Assembly (NCBI RefSeq): GCF_001939065.1
Contig: NZ_MPSZ01000004.1
Coordinates: 158,275-222,274, forward strand
Reading direction: 5' to 3'
Length of the DNA stretch: 64,000 bases
Origin: Exiguobacterium indicum HHS 31
GTDB taxonomy: Bacteria > Bacillota > Bacilli > Exiguobacteriales > Exiguobacteriaceae
A program made the translations under genes and the position numbers. Each line of letters begins with the position of its first letter. Positions within the stretch are counted from its first letter, which is position 1. Shown here piece after piece: positions 40,976 through 49,692 of the stretch. The notes beneath the pieces were generated by a model. It did not search any database, was not told where the DNA came from, and saw nothing but the letters and a program-made list of their open reading frames with translations.

Positions 40976-43429
40976 ATGAAAACGATCATCGTAGGCGGCG
41001 TCGCTGGTGGCGCTACGGCTGCAGCACGACTGCGTCGGATTGACGAAACGGCAGAAATCATTTTGCTTGAACGAGGAAAAGAGATTTCGTTCGCGAACTG
41101 TGGACTGCCTTACTATATCGGAGATGTCATCAAAGATCGCAATAAATTACTCGTCCAAACGCCAGAAGGCATGCACGCGCGGTTTAATTTAGATGTCCGT
41201 AACTTGTCGGAAGCGATTCGGATCAACCGTGAAGCGAAGACGGTCACGATCCGCAATGTCGAAACGGGTGAAGAATACGATGAATCGTACGACCATCTGA
41301 TTCTTTCTCCAGGTGCAAAACCAATTCGTCCAAACATTCCAGGACTTGAAGATGCAACAAACGTCTTTACATTACGGAACATTCCGGATACGGACCGGAT
41401 GCGGGAATACGTCGATACGACGCGTCCAGAGCGGGCAGTCGTCATCGGTGGAGGATTCATCGGTCTCGAAATGGCAGAAAACCTCGTCGAACGTGGGGCG
41501 CACGTCACCCTCGTCGAGATGGCGGATCAAGTCATGGCTCCGGTCGACCCGGAAATGGCAGCAATCGTTCATGAACATCTGCGTGCGAAAGGCGTCGAGT
41601 TGATTCTAGAAGATGGCGTCGCTCGTTTTGAAGAGGCAGGTCGCCGCGTCGTCCTGACAAGTGGACGCGTAATCGAAACCGAGATGAACATCCTATCGAT
41701 TGGTGTTGCACCGGAGAGCACGCTCGCAGCAGATGCTGGTTTAACACTTGGCATCAAACAGACGATTCAAGTCGACGATCAACTGCGGACATCTGATCCA
41801 TCGATCTTTGCGATTGGTGACGCGATTGAAGTCAAAGACTATATCACGAAGGAAGCGACACATGTTCCACTCGCGTGGCCGGCAAACCGTCAAGGACGCC
41901 TCGTTGCTGACATCATCGCCGGACGCGACGTCCGGTATAGCGGCACACTCGGAACAGCGGTAGCAAAAGTCTTTGATTTGACGGTCGCTTCGACCGGTAA
42001 CAATGAAAAACGGTTGCGTCAACTTGGTCTTCGTTATGAAGCCGTGCATCTCCACCCGGGATCGCATGCGGGATACTACCCAGGGGCGAGTCCGATTTCG
42101 ATGAAGTTACTATTTGATCCAATCGAAGGAACGATCTACGGAGCGCAGGCAATCGGCATGACAGGTGTCGAGAAACGGATTGATGTTCTCGCGACAGCGA
42201 TCAAAGGTGGATTGACAGTGCTTGATCTACCAGATCTTGAACTATCATATGCACCGCCGTATAGTTCAGCGAAAGATCCGGTCAACATGGCAGGGTATAT
42301 CGCGTCGAACATCGTGCTTGGTGACAGTGCGAACGTTCATTGGCACGAAATTGACGCGATCGTCGCCAACGGTGGCTTATTACTCGATGTCCGTGAACCA
42401 TCGGAAAACGAGTTAGGCGCGATTCCAGGGTCGGTCAATATCTCGTTACCGACGTTACGTGAGAAGTTGACTGATCTGCCGAAGGATCAAACGATCTATG
42501 TGACATGCCAAGTCGGATTACGTGGATATATTGCGAGTCAACTGTTGCAACAATACGGTTATGATGTGAAAAACTTAAGCGGCGGATACAAAACATGGTC
42601 GGTCGTGCATCGTGATCAAGAAGCACGAAGCCAAGCGAAGGAGGAGACTGCTGTGACGGTAACGAAACGTGAGCCAACAACGAAGACTGCACCAGAACAA
42701 GTGGCGCTGCTCGATACGTGCGGTTTACAGTGCCCAGGTCCAATCTTAGAGCTGAAAACAAAAATCGATCAGATGACGGACGGCGAGCAAATTTTCGTCA
42801 AGGCGTCAGACCCAGGATTCTTGCCAGACGTTCAAGCATGGGCGAAAAAACTAGGTCACACGGTCCATTCAGCGGAGATGAATCAGGGAGTCGTCGAGGT
42901 CTTGCTTGAAAAAGGGCAAGGGGAGACACCTGCTGCAGCATCGGTTCAAGTCAATCCGGCAGATGATGCGACGATGGTCGTCTTCAGTGGTGATCTTGAT
43001 AAAGCACTTGCCTCTTTCGTCATTGCGCAAGGTGCACAAGCGATGGGGAAACAAGTGACGATGTTCTTTACGTTCTGGGGCTTGAACATCATTCGAAAAT
43101 CAGACGCACCGGCAGTTGAGAAAGCCGGTATTGAACGGATGATGGGCATGATGATGCCGAAACATGCCGGGGAGTTGCCGCTCTCGAACATGAACATGGC
43201 AGGCGCCGGTCAAAAAATGATGAAAAAAGTCATGAAGGATAAACAAGTCGATGCACTCGAGACGATGATGGCAAAAGCGCAAGCAGCGGGTGTCCGTATG
43301 ATCGCCTGCACGATGTCGATGGATATCATGGGCATTAAGAAGGAAGAACTCCTCGATGGCATTGATTACGGTGGTGTCGCGAGTTACCTTGGTGCAACGG
43401 ACGGTGCCAATCTGAATCTGTTCATCTAA
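40976..43429 (+). CDS. cdr: CoA-disulfide reductase-rhodanese-TusA-DsrE fusion
   Basis: 817 residues with four modules. A CoA-disulfide/persulfide reductase (1-450; GVAGGATAAARLRR, redox Cys42 in FANCGLPYYIGD) is followed by a rhodanese domain (about 455-550; active Cys511 in YVTCQVGLRG). Then come a TusA domain (about 578-650; CGLQCPGPILELK) and a DsrE-like domain (660-817; VVFSGDLDKALASFVIAQGA and RMIACTMSMD). Together they can receive, relay and reduce persulfide sulfur. The enzyme is cytosolic. AAGGAGG precedes ATG 40976. Most relatives stop after the rhodanese domain. Confidence 0.92.
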   Translation: MKTIIVGGVAGGATAAARLRRIDETAEIILLERGKEISFANCGLPYYIGDVIKDRNKLLVQTPEGMHARFNLDVRNLSEAIRINREAKTVTIRNVETGEEYDESYDHLILSPGAKPIRPNIPGLEDATNVFTLRNIPDTDRMREYVDTTRPERAVVIGGGFIGLEMAENLVERGAHVTLVEMADQVMAPVDPEMAAIVHEHLRAKGVELILEDGVARFEEAGRRVVLTSGRVIETEMNILSIGVAPESTLAADAGLTLGIKQTIQVDDQLRTSDPSIFAIGDAIEVKDYITKEATHVPLAWPANRQGRLVADIIAGRDVRYSGTLGTAVAKVFDLTVASTGNNEKRLRQLGLRYEAVHLHPGSHAGYYPGASPISMKLLFDPIEGTIYGAQAIGMTGVEKRIDVLATAIKGGLTVLDLPDLELSYAPPYSSAKDPVNMAGYIASNIVLGDSANVHWHEIDAIVANGGLLLDVREPSENELGAIPGSVNISLPTLREKLTDLPKDQTIYVTCQVGLRGYIASQLLQQYGYDVKNLSGGYKTWSVVHRDQEARSQAKEETAVTVTKREPTTKTAPEQVALLDTCGLQCPGPILELKTKIDQMTDGEQIFVKASDPGFLPDVQAWAKKLGHTVHSAEMNQGVVEVLLEKGQGETPAAASVQVNPADDATMVVFSGDLDKALASFVIAQGAQAMGKQVTMFFTFWGLNIIRKSDAPAVEKAGIERMMGMMMPKHAGELPLSNMNMAGAGQKMMKKVMKDKQVDALETMMAKAQAAGVRMIACTMSMDIMGIKKEELLDGIDYGGVASYLGATDGANLNLFI

Positions 43430-43451
43430 TCTAAAAACTGTTTATGTGAAC

Positions 43452-43493
43452 GTGTCAAACCTGACATCTGATGTGAGGTTTGACACTTTTTTT
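43452..43493 (+). terminator. Terminator of the cdr fusion gene
   Basis: GTGTCAAACCT / AGGTTTGACAC hairpin followed by T7. Confidence 0.9.
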
Positions 43494-43515
43494 ACGTCCT
43501 AAGGTATAGATGAGT

Positions 43516-43557
43516 TTGATTTTTCAAAAAAAATTGCGTATGATAAATCACATGTGA
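43516..43557 (+). promoter_or_regulatory. alsT promoter with palindrome at the start site
   Basis: TTGATT (43516-43521), 17 bp, TATGAT (43539-43544). The perfect palindrome TCACATGTGA (43548-43557) covers the expected transcription start and may be an operator. Confidence 0.6.
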
Positions 43558-43610
43558 AAAAAACTTACATACAAATAGAGAGAAAAGATGGATGGAAGTG
43601 AGGAGATTTG

Positions 43611-45056
43611 ATGGAAAAAGAAGTGATGAAACTAGTAAATCGAGCAAATGATTACTTATGGACAAATGTATTGATTATTTTACTCGTTGGATTAGGCATT
43701 TATTTTACATTCCGGATGCGGTTCGTTCAATTCCGGATGATCCCGGAGATGATTCGCTTATTGTTCCAAGGAACGGATAAAGGGAAAGATGGCGTATCGC
43801 CATTCCAAGCATTTGCGATCAGTACGGCAGCACGTGTCGGTACCGGAAACATCGCGGGTGTGGCGGCTGCAATCGCACTCGGCGGTCCGGGTGCAGTCTT
43901 CTGGATGTGGTTAATTGCCTTGATTGGATCGGCGTCAGCATTCGTCGAAAGTACGCTTGCTCAGATTTACAAGGTACGTGACGGAAAAGAATGGCGTGGT
44001 GGTCCAGCCTATTACATGGAAAAAGCGCTTGGACAACGGTGGTTAGGAATTGTCTTTAGTGTTCTGATCACAATCTCATTTGGTTTTGTCTTTAACTCTG
44101 TCCAATCGAATACGATCTCGCTTTCTCTACAAAGTCAATATGGCGTGGATAAGATATGGATTACGGTCGGATTAGTCGTCTTGACGGCACTGATCATTTT
44201 TGGTGGTGTCCGCAGTATTGCGACAGTCGCTTCATTCATGGTTCCGATCATGGCAGGTGGTTATATCTTAATCGCCCTCTATATCATGGTGACGAATCTT
44301 GAAGTATTACCAAGTGTCTTTAAATTGATTTTCCAAGAAGGATTATTCGAGTTTAAGACATTAGCAGGGGGAGCAATCGGGGCGGCCGTTCTGAATGGTA
44401 TTCGTCGCGGTTTGTTCTCGAACGAAGCCGGTATGGGTTCGGCACCGAACGCAGCAGCAACAGCGGAAGTCTCTCACCCGGTCAAACAAGGCTTGATTCA
44501 ATCATTCGCGGTCTTCGTCGATACATTGATGGTCTGCTCGGCGACAGCGATGATCGTTCTCGTCAGTGGAGTTCCGACAAAAGATGCGAATGGAGATGCC
44601 TTAGCTGGTATTGATTTAGCACAGGGCGCACTTGCATCACAAGTTGGATCATTTGCAACAGGATTCATGGCACTCGCCATCTTCCTATTTGCGTTTAGTT
44701 CCGTCGTCGGAAACTACTACTACGGTGAATCGAACATCAACTTCATCCGTGAAAATAAACAAGTCATGATGGCATACCGCGTACTCGTCCTCGTCATGAT
44801 CGTCTTCGGTTCACTTGTCGAGTCGGCTAGTCTCGTGTGGGCGTTAGCGGACATCTTCATGGGATTAATGGCGATTGTCAATCTGTATGCGATTTTCCGT
44901 CTTGCAAAGATAGCGAAGCTGGCTCTCGATGATTACATGACACAACGAAAAGCAGGGAAAGAGCCGCGATTCTATGCGGACTCGATTCCGAACTTGCCGG
45001 GGAAAGATACGCTTGAAGCATGGCAGGAATCAAAAGAAGATGAAAAAGCGATCTAA
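43611..45056 (+). CDS. alsT: Sodium:alanine/glycine symporter (AGCS family)
   Basis: A 481-residue membrane protein with about eleven helices. AGCS signatures: GVSPFQAFAISTAARVGTGNIAGVA, GPGAVFWMWLIALIGSASAFVESTLAQIYK and RRGLFSNEAGMGSAPNAAA (patterns quoted in part). It imports alanine, glycine or related amino acids with Na+. ATG 43611 follows AGGAG by five bases; a TTG immediately before it is too close. Confidence 0.92.
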   Translation: MEKEVMKLVNRANDYLWTNVLIILLVGLGIYFTFRMRFVQFRMIPEMIRLLFQGTDKGKDGVSPFQAFAISTAARVGTGNIAGVAAAIALGGPGAVFWMWLIALIGSASAFVESTLAQIYKVRDGKEWRGGPAYYMEKALGQRWLGIVFSVLITISFGFVFNSVQSNTISLSLQSQYGVDKIWITVGLVVLTALIIFGGVRSIATVASFMVPIMAGGYILIALYIMVTNLEVLPSVFKLIFQEGLFEFKTLAGGAIGAAVLNGIRRGLFSNEAGMGSAPNAAATAEVSHPVKQGLIQSFAVFVDTLMVCSATAMIVLVSGVPTKDANGDALAGIDLAQGALASQVGSFATGFMALAIFLFAFSSVVGNYYYGESNINFIRENKQVMMAYRVLVLVMIVFGSLVESASLVWALADIFMGLMAIVNLYAIFRLAKIAKLALDDYMTQRKAGKEPRFYADSIPNLPGKDTLEAWQESKEDEKAI

Positions 45057-45063
45057 GGAAAGG

Positions 45064-45090
45064 GAGTCAGAGAAATCTGGCTCTTTTTTT
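45064..45090 (+). terminator. alsT terminator
   Basis: GAGTCAGA / TCTGGCTC stem with a 4-nt loop and T7. Confidence 0.85.
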
Positions 45091-45141
45091 GTATAGAACG
45101 AATTTAAAAAGGGAATACAGAGTACAGAAGGGAGGGGAAGA

Positions 45142-45603
45142 ATGGAAAACGTACATTTCGTCCGCGTCACGGATGCGGTCTGGGAGTCGTTCGGAAACGA
45201 TCCCCACATCATCATGGACTGGATTTTATTCATTCATGAGACACAACCCGATCACGAACAATTATTCGCTCTCGAACAGACGAACGCCATCTATCATTTG
45301 ATGAATCAAATCGATATCTATATTGATCAAGACACACATTACAACCTGGGACGAGCAATCGTTGGCGAAGAGTTGATCGTCAATGAAGAAAAAGCGGCGA
45401 TTGTCGGTATTCTTCCCTTGCCACTCCTCATCATCTCAGCTGAGGTGATGCGGAATTTTGATCAACGGGCACTCGCTTCGATTCATGATGAAGCCGGAAC
45501 ACCAGGCGAATTCGAGGATGTCTGGGAACAGTTCGCCGATTTACGCGCCTATTTTCAAAAGGCAGAAGAAGCGGAAGATACGATTTTAATTTATTATGTC
45601 TGA
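45142..45603 (+). CDS. Uncharacterised 153-residue acidic protein
   Basis: Family not recognised. Acidic, soluble, no signal peptide. A central segment EELIVNEEKAAIVGILPLPLLIISAEVMRNFDQRA in pattern and a helical acidic C-terminus. GAAGGGAGGGG precedes ATG 45142. It is a single gene between two terminators, convergent with the aldo/keto reductase. Confidence 0.7.
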   Translation: MENVHFVRVTDAVWESFGNDPHIIMDWILFIHETQPDHEQLFALEQTNAIYHLMNQIDIYIDQDTHYNLGRAIVGEELIVNEEKAAIVGILPLPLLIISAEVMRNFDQRALASIHDEAGTPGEFEDVWEQFADLRAYFQKAEEAEDTILIYYV

Positions 45604-45617
45604 TCAGCTTCAATCAT

Positions 45618-45664
45618 AAAAAAAGAGACCCGCTTCCAAGTCATAGATTGGAAACGGGTCTCTC
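45618..45664. terminator. Bidirectional terminator
   Basis: GAGACCCG...CGGGTCTC hairpin with inner TTCCAA/TTGGAA pairs and A7 on the left (T7 on the minus strand). Confidence 0.9.
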
Positions 45665-45727
45665 ATCGTTCAGATGAAGCAAGACGTCTTCATATGGAAG
45701 ATGTTCTCTTTTACGTGAATCGCCAGA

Positions 45728-46540
45728 TTAAAAATCGATTTCGTCCGGATCCGGTCCGAGGCGGACATCCGTTGCAATACGATCAATTTTCTCAAGATCA
45801 TCAGCATCGAGTTGGAAATCAAAGACGTCGAAGTTTTCCGCAATGCGTGCTGGTGTAACGGATTTTGGAAGAGCGACGATGCCGTTGTCGAGATGCCAAC
45901 GTAAGACAACTTGTGAAGGTGTCTTGCCATGTTTCTCTGCGATTTCCTTGAAATCGTTGATTTCGAGGAATTTCCCTTGCATGAGTGGGCTCCATGCTTC
46001 GACTTGAATGTTGTGATCTTGCAAGTATTCGTGCAGTTCGTGTTGCGGTAATTGTGGATGCAACTCGACTTGGTTGATCATTGGTGCCATCAAGCCCTCT
46101 TCTGCCAATGTATCGAGGTGATGTTCTTTGAAGTTCGAGACACCGATCGCTTTGATCTTGCCTGCTTCATACAGTTCAACCATTGCTTTCCACGCTTCGA
46201 TATAGCCTTCGACCGGCCAGTGGATAAGATAAAGGTCAAGATAATCTGTTTCGAGACGTTCGAGCGATTCTGCGAATGCTTCCTTCGTCCGACCGGCACG
46301 AATATCATCGTTCCAGACTTTTGACGTTAAGAAGAGATCCTCACGTTTCACGCCGCTTTCCTTGATTCCTTTTGCGACACCGCGCTCGTTTTTGTAGACA
46401 GCAGCCGTATCGATATGACGATAGCCGACACGTAATGCTTCAGCGACAGCAGCAGGTGCTTCTGTCTCTTCATCTACTTGCCAGACACCGAATCCGATTT
46501 GGGGAATCGTAATACCGTTTGAAAGTTTTGCGTATTGCAT
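45728..46540 (-). CDS. Aldo/keto reductase
   Basis: A 270-residue NADPH-dependent AKR of the 2,5-diketogluconate reductase/YvgN group. GYRHIDTAAVYKNE (Asp/Tyr), FLTSKVWNDD (Lys), YLIHWPVEG (His) give the tetrad; IPKS-type cofactor motif is ALPKSVTPARI. It reduces aldehydes such as methylglyoxal in relatives. GAGGAGGAG precedes the ATG. Single gene. Confidence 0.92.
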   Translation of the reverse strand: MQYAKLSNGITIPQIGFGVWQVDEETEAPAAVAEALRVGYRHIDTAAVYKNERGVAKGIKESGVKREDLFLTSKVWNDDIRAGRTKEAFAESLERLETDYLDLYLIHWPVEGYIEAWKAMVELYEAGKIKAIGVSNFKEHHLDTLAEEGLMAPMINQVELHPQLPQHELHEYLQDHNIQVEAWSPLMQGKFLEINDFKEIAEKHGKTPSQVVLRWHLDNGIVALPKSVTPARIAENFDVFDFQLDADDLEKIDRIATDVRLGPDPDEIDF

Positions 46541-46697
46541 GTGTTACTCCTCCTCATAAAACGTAGTTTAGATTTGCTCGTTTAGTTTAGCATGAACGAA
46601 CGAAGACGTCCGTTTCCATGCTCATGGAGGAATGAAATAAGGTAAAATAGAAAAGAATCGTGAGATTTAATCGTGTGTTAAAAGAGGGGGAGAAAAG

Positions 46698-46901
46698 ATG
46701 GTTCAAAAGAATAAACAGCTATCCAAATGTACGTGGCTTAGCATTGGCGCCTTGTTAGTAACGCAGGCAGTGGGTCTGTTTCTTAGTGCGCGAAAGTCAG
46801 GACGTAATCCATGGGTGTGGGGAGGTGCTGGACTCCTTCAGTTTCCACTTCCGGCAATCGCCTATTTGATCTTAGAAAGACAAGCAAAGCATAAAAAATA
46901 A
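46698..46901 (+). CDS. Small two-helix membrane protein (67 residues)
   Basis: Begins MVQKNKQLSKCTWLSIG. Two hydrophobic segments (about 14-30 and 41-60) are separated by the basic loop SARKSGRNPW, and the tail RQAKHKK is basic. AGAGGGGGAG precedes the ATG and a terminator follows, so it is a believable gene. Function unknown. Confidence 0.7.
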   Translation: MVQKNKQLSKCTWLSIGALLVTQAVGLFLSARKSGRNPWVWGGAGLLQFPLPAIAYLILERQAKHKK

Positions 46902-46912
46902 CAAAACAGGTC

Positions 46913-46938
46913 TGATCATAGCGATCGGACCTGTTTTT
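46913..46938. terminator. Bidirectional terminator
   Basis: AAAACAGGTC / GACCTGTTTT hairpin with inner GATC/GATC pairing, between the small gene and the S-box transporter gene. Confidence 0.88.
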
Positions 46939-46942
46939 ATGA

Positions 46943-48253
46943 TTAGGAAGAAATTTTTTCTTGCTTCGTCGCTGTCTTCTTCATGCGTGGTAAGCCGAAG
47001 AAGATGGCAATTGATCCACAGACGAAGAGGAGGAACGGATAGAACAGATACGGAATCAGTTCTGGTGAAGCCGTTTTCGTCAATTCTGCTGCGATCAAAA
47101 GTTGTGCCCCGTACGGAATGATGCCTTGAATACCACAAGAGAAGATATCAAGGATACTCGCCGATTTTTTGCGATCGACTTCATACGTATCGGCGATTTC
47201 AGCTGCCAGTGGTCCAGCGACGAGAATCGAGATCGTATTGTTTGCAGTCGCGAGATTCGTTGCGCTGACGAGTGCCGCCATACTGAATTCGGCACCACGA
47301 CGCTGTGAAATCTTGCGTGTCAGCGTCTCTTTTAAGAAGGCGATTCCACCGTTGAACGTAATCAAGCTGACGAGACCACCCATGAGGAGCGTCAAAATGG
47401 AGATCTCCGCCATGCCCATCATTCCTTCAGACATCGAGAGGACGAAGCCACTCAAGCCGAAACTACCATCAATCATACCGATGATGCCGGTGAGTAACGT
47501 ACCACCAATTAAGACAAGAATGACATTGACGCCAAATAGTGCAAGGACGATGACAGCGAGATATGGAATCAACTTGTAGAATTCAAATGCTTTTGCTTCG
47601 ACGACGTCACCAGAACCAGAAACGAATGCGAGTAGGATGACCGTCAAAATAGCAGCCGGTAGGACGATCATGAAGTTCGTCCGGAATTTATCGCGCATGT
47701 TCGTTTTTTGGGTCCGGACGGCGGCAATCGTCGTATCCGAGATGAACGACAAGTTATCGCCGAACATCGATCCACCAACGACAGCAGCCGCTGCGATCGC
47801 AACGTTGATGCCTGTCGCTTCATGAATTCCAAAGGCGATCGGCGCGAGTGCAGCAATCGTTCCAGTCGATGTCCCCATTGCCATCGAGATGAAGGCAGCG
47901 ATGATGAACAGACCACTCATGAGGAGCGACGGAGGTAGGAACGTCAAAGCAGCATTAACGGTCGCATCGATGGCGCCGATTGCTTCTGCCGTTCCAGAAA
48001 ACGTACCGGCTAGTAAGAAGATGAAGACCATGATCATGATATCAGGATTTCCGGCACCCGTTGCGATTCGTTCGACCGTTTGATTGATGGATCCTTTCGT
48101 CGTGATTGCAGCAAAGATCAAAGCGATCAGTGCGGCGATAAGGATCGGAAATTTGTAAAAGTCGTCATAGAAGATCCCGGCTCCGATGAAGAGAACTAGG
48201 AATACGACGAGGGGAAGCAGTGCCCATTTGTTAGGCGTGATCGTTTCATTCAT
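46943..48253 (-). CDS. metT: NhaC-family transporter under S-box control (MetT-type methionine uptake)
   Basis: A 436-residue membrane protein with eleven or twelve helices of the NhaC antiporter family: MAMGTSTGTIAALAPIA, VVGGSMFGDNLSFISDTTIAA and a C-terminal GIQGIIPYGAQLL. On its own it would be called a Na+/H+ antiporter. The SAM riboswitch upstream points instead to the MetT group, NhaC-like proteins proposed by comparative genomics to import methionine. The start is MNETITPNK, with GAGGTG seven bases upstream. Confidence 0.82.
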   Translation of the reverse strand: MNETITPNKWALLPLVVFLVLFIGAGIFYDDFYKFPILIAALIALIFAAITTKGSINQTVERIATGAGNPDIMIMVFIFLLAGTFSGTAEAIGAIDATVNAALTFLPPSLLMSGLFIIAAFISMAMGTSTGTIAALAPIAFGIHEATGINVAIAAAAVVGGSMFGDNLSFISDTTIAAVRTQKTNMRDKFRTNFMIVLPAAILTVILLAFVSGSGDVVEAKAFEFYKLIPYLAVIVLALFGVNVILVLIGGTLLTGIIGMIDGSFGLSGFVLSMSEGMMGMAEISILTLLMGGLVSLITFNGGIAFLKETLTRKISQRRGAEFSMAALVSATNLATANNTISILVAGPLAAEIADTYEVDRKKSASILDIFSCGIQGIIPYGAQLLIAAELTKTASPELIPYLFYPFLLFVCGSIAIFFGLPRMKKTATKQEKISS

Positions 48254-48280
48254 TGTTGACACCTCGTTTCTCAAAGATAC

Positions 48281-48317
48281 AAAAAAAGACCCCTTCGCAA
48301 GAAAGAAGGAGGTCTTT
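48281..48317 (-). terminator. S-box attenuator terminator
   Basis: Minus strand AAAGACCTCCTT...AAGGGGTCTTT hairpin with T7, between the SAM aptamer and the ATG. Formed when SAM is bound. Confidence 0.85.
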
Positions 48318-48331
48318 ATGAAATAAAGACG

Positions 48332-48443
48332 CTCTTCTTATCTCTCAAGCTTTCGCTTGCTGGATTTGGCACAGTACGAATCAAATCGTCCGCTGCCGAA
48401 ACATCATTGGGCCAGTCCCTCCGTTTCTCGCGATAAAAAGAAG
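48332..48443 (-). ncRNA. SAM-I riboswitch (S-box) aptamer
   Basis: On the minus strand the conserved S-box order is visible. P1 arm CTTCTTTTTATCGCGAGA, core GGAGGGACTGGCCC, ATGATGTTTCGGCAGC (P2/P3), GTGCCAAATCC and P4 CAAGCGAAAGCTTG lead to the closing arm GAGAGATAAGAAG. SAM binding stabilises the aptamer and the downstream terminator, turning the transporter gene off. Confidence 0.92.
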
Positions 48444-48472
48444 TCATTCAATTGTTGTAAAACACGTTTCTT

Positions 48473-48501
48473 ACCGTACCGCATTGAGTAACGCGTGTCA
48501 A
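48473..48501 (-). promoter_or_regulatory. S-box/metT promoter
   Basis: Minus strand TTGACA (48501-48496), 17 bp, TACGGT (48478-48473). It begins only 7 bp after the znuA stop codon. The -10 is weak. Confidence 0.6.
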
Positions 48502-48508
48502 CTGTACT

Positions 48509-49522
48509 TTACTGAAGTGCCTTTTTCAATGTTTGGACGTTTTCTTCCATCAACTTGAAATAAGAGCTGTTTTGTTGCGCTTTCGTGACCGACTCTAGAT
48601 TATGAATCGTCACGGATTCAGCTCCGATTTCTTTTTGGATGACACGTGCGACCTTCGGTGAGACCGTCTCTTCGAACGCGACGTATTTCAAATCATGCAT
48701 CCGTGCTTCTTTCACTAAAGCGGCCAGTTGCTTTTGTGACGGTTCATCGGAAGGAGAAATTCCCGCAATCGGCAGTTGTGTGAAACCATATCGTTCTGCG
48801 AGGTAACCATAAGCGGCATGCGTAACGAGAAGTTCTTTTTTCGATCCATCAGCGACGGCTTGTTTAAATTGTTCGTCCAATTCATCAGCTTGCTGATCGA
48901 ACGTTTTCAAGTTTTTTTCGAACGTTGCTTTGTCTTTTGGAGCTTCTTTTGATAAAGCAGTTGTGATCGAACGTGCCATTGCTTTTGCGTTGACAGGGTC
49001 GAGCCAGACGTGTGGATCGTATTTTCCGTGGTCATGACCCTCTTCTTCATGCGCATGTTCGTCCGTTGCGTGATCATCGTGCCCTTCTTCTTCGTGAGCA
49101 TGTTCGTCTTCTGTATGCCCCTCTTCTTCATGTGCATGAAGCGTAGCATCCGATTCTAGCAAGTTGACGTCTTTACTCGTCTCAATGAAGCGGACGTCCG
49201 TGCCTTTTAAGCTCTCTTGGATTTTTTTCGAATACGGCTCGAGTGTCGTACCTGTCAAAAGGAACAAGTCTCCTTTAGCGATCTCTGTGAGTTGCTTCGA
49301 TGTCGGTTCGTAAGAGTGGGGATCTGCTCCAGGTGGAACGATCATCTTGACGTTGACTTGATCCCCTCCGATTTCGCGGGCAATAGCAGCCGTCGCGAAC
49401 GTTGACGCGTAGACTTCTGTCTGTTTGTTCTCTGAAGTTGATGAATCGGTATTTGATCCGCAAGCCGCGAGGACACTCGCACTCGCAAATGCGACTGTTA
49501 AAGCAGGAATGATTTTTTTCAT
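48509..49522 (-). CDS. znuA: Zinc ABC transporter substrate-binding lipoprotein (ZnuA/AdcA)
   Basis: A 337-residue cluster A-I binding protein. Lipobox LAAC (Cys21); zinc ligands likely in GADPHSYEP, DPHVWLDP and VTHAAYGYLAERYG; a final acidic ligand near SPSDEPS. A His/Glu-rich loop (residues 129-167) contains three copies of HAHEEEGH, which collect zinc in this family. A Zur box covers the promoter exit. No permease or ATPase gene is adjacent, so the transporter core lies elsewhere. Confidence 0.93.
   Translation of the reverse strand: MKKIIPALTVAFASASVLAACGSNTDSSTSENKQTEVYASTFATAAIAREIGGDQVNVKMIVPPGADPHSYEPTSKQLTEIAKGDLFLLTGTTLEPYSKKIQESLKGTDVRFIETSKDVNLLESDATLHAHEEEGHTEDEHAHEEEGHDDHATDEHAHEEEGHDHGKYDPHVWLDPVNAKAMARSITTALSKEAPKDKATFEKNLKTFDQQADELDEQFKQAVADGSKKELLVTHAAYGYLAERYGFTQLPIAGISPSDEPSQKQLAALVKEARMHDLKYVAFEETVSPKVARVIQKEIGAESVTIHNLESVTKAQQNSSYFKLMEENVQTLKKALQ
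49022..49138 (-). repeat. Coding repeat for the His-rich loop of ZnuA
   Basis: Three imperfect in-frame repeats encoding HAHEEEGH separated by short acidic spacers. The repeat number is likely to vary between strains. Confidence 0.8.
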
Positions 49523-49542
49523 TATATGATACCCCCATTATT

Positions 49543-49563
49543 AAAACGTAACTATTCCGATTT
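49543..49563. promoter_or_regulatory. Zur box upstream of znuA
   Basis: On the minus strand AAATCGGAAT-A-GTTACGTTTT differs from the Bacillus Zur consensus (AAATCGTAAT-N-ATTACGATTT) at three bases. It lies directly downstream of the -10. Confidence 0.8.
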
Positions 49564-49573
49564 GGACTTTCTC

Positions 49574-49602
49574 ACTATAGCGGAACGTTGATGAAGCGTC
49601 AA
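49574..49602 (-). promoter_or_regulatory. znuA promoter
   Basis: Minus strand TTGACG (49602-49597), 17 bp, TATAGT (49579-49574). Confidence 0.8.
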
Positions 49603-49692
49603 GTAGGGATACCAAGACGTTCGACATCTTTTAAAACGGGGTAGAAGGATAATAAAGTGAAGAAACTGGCACGTCTTTTTGGAGGTGATCAA

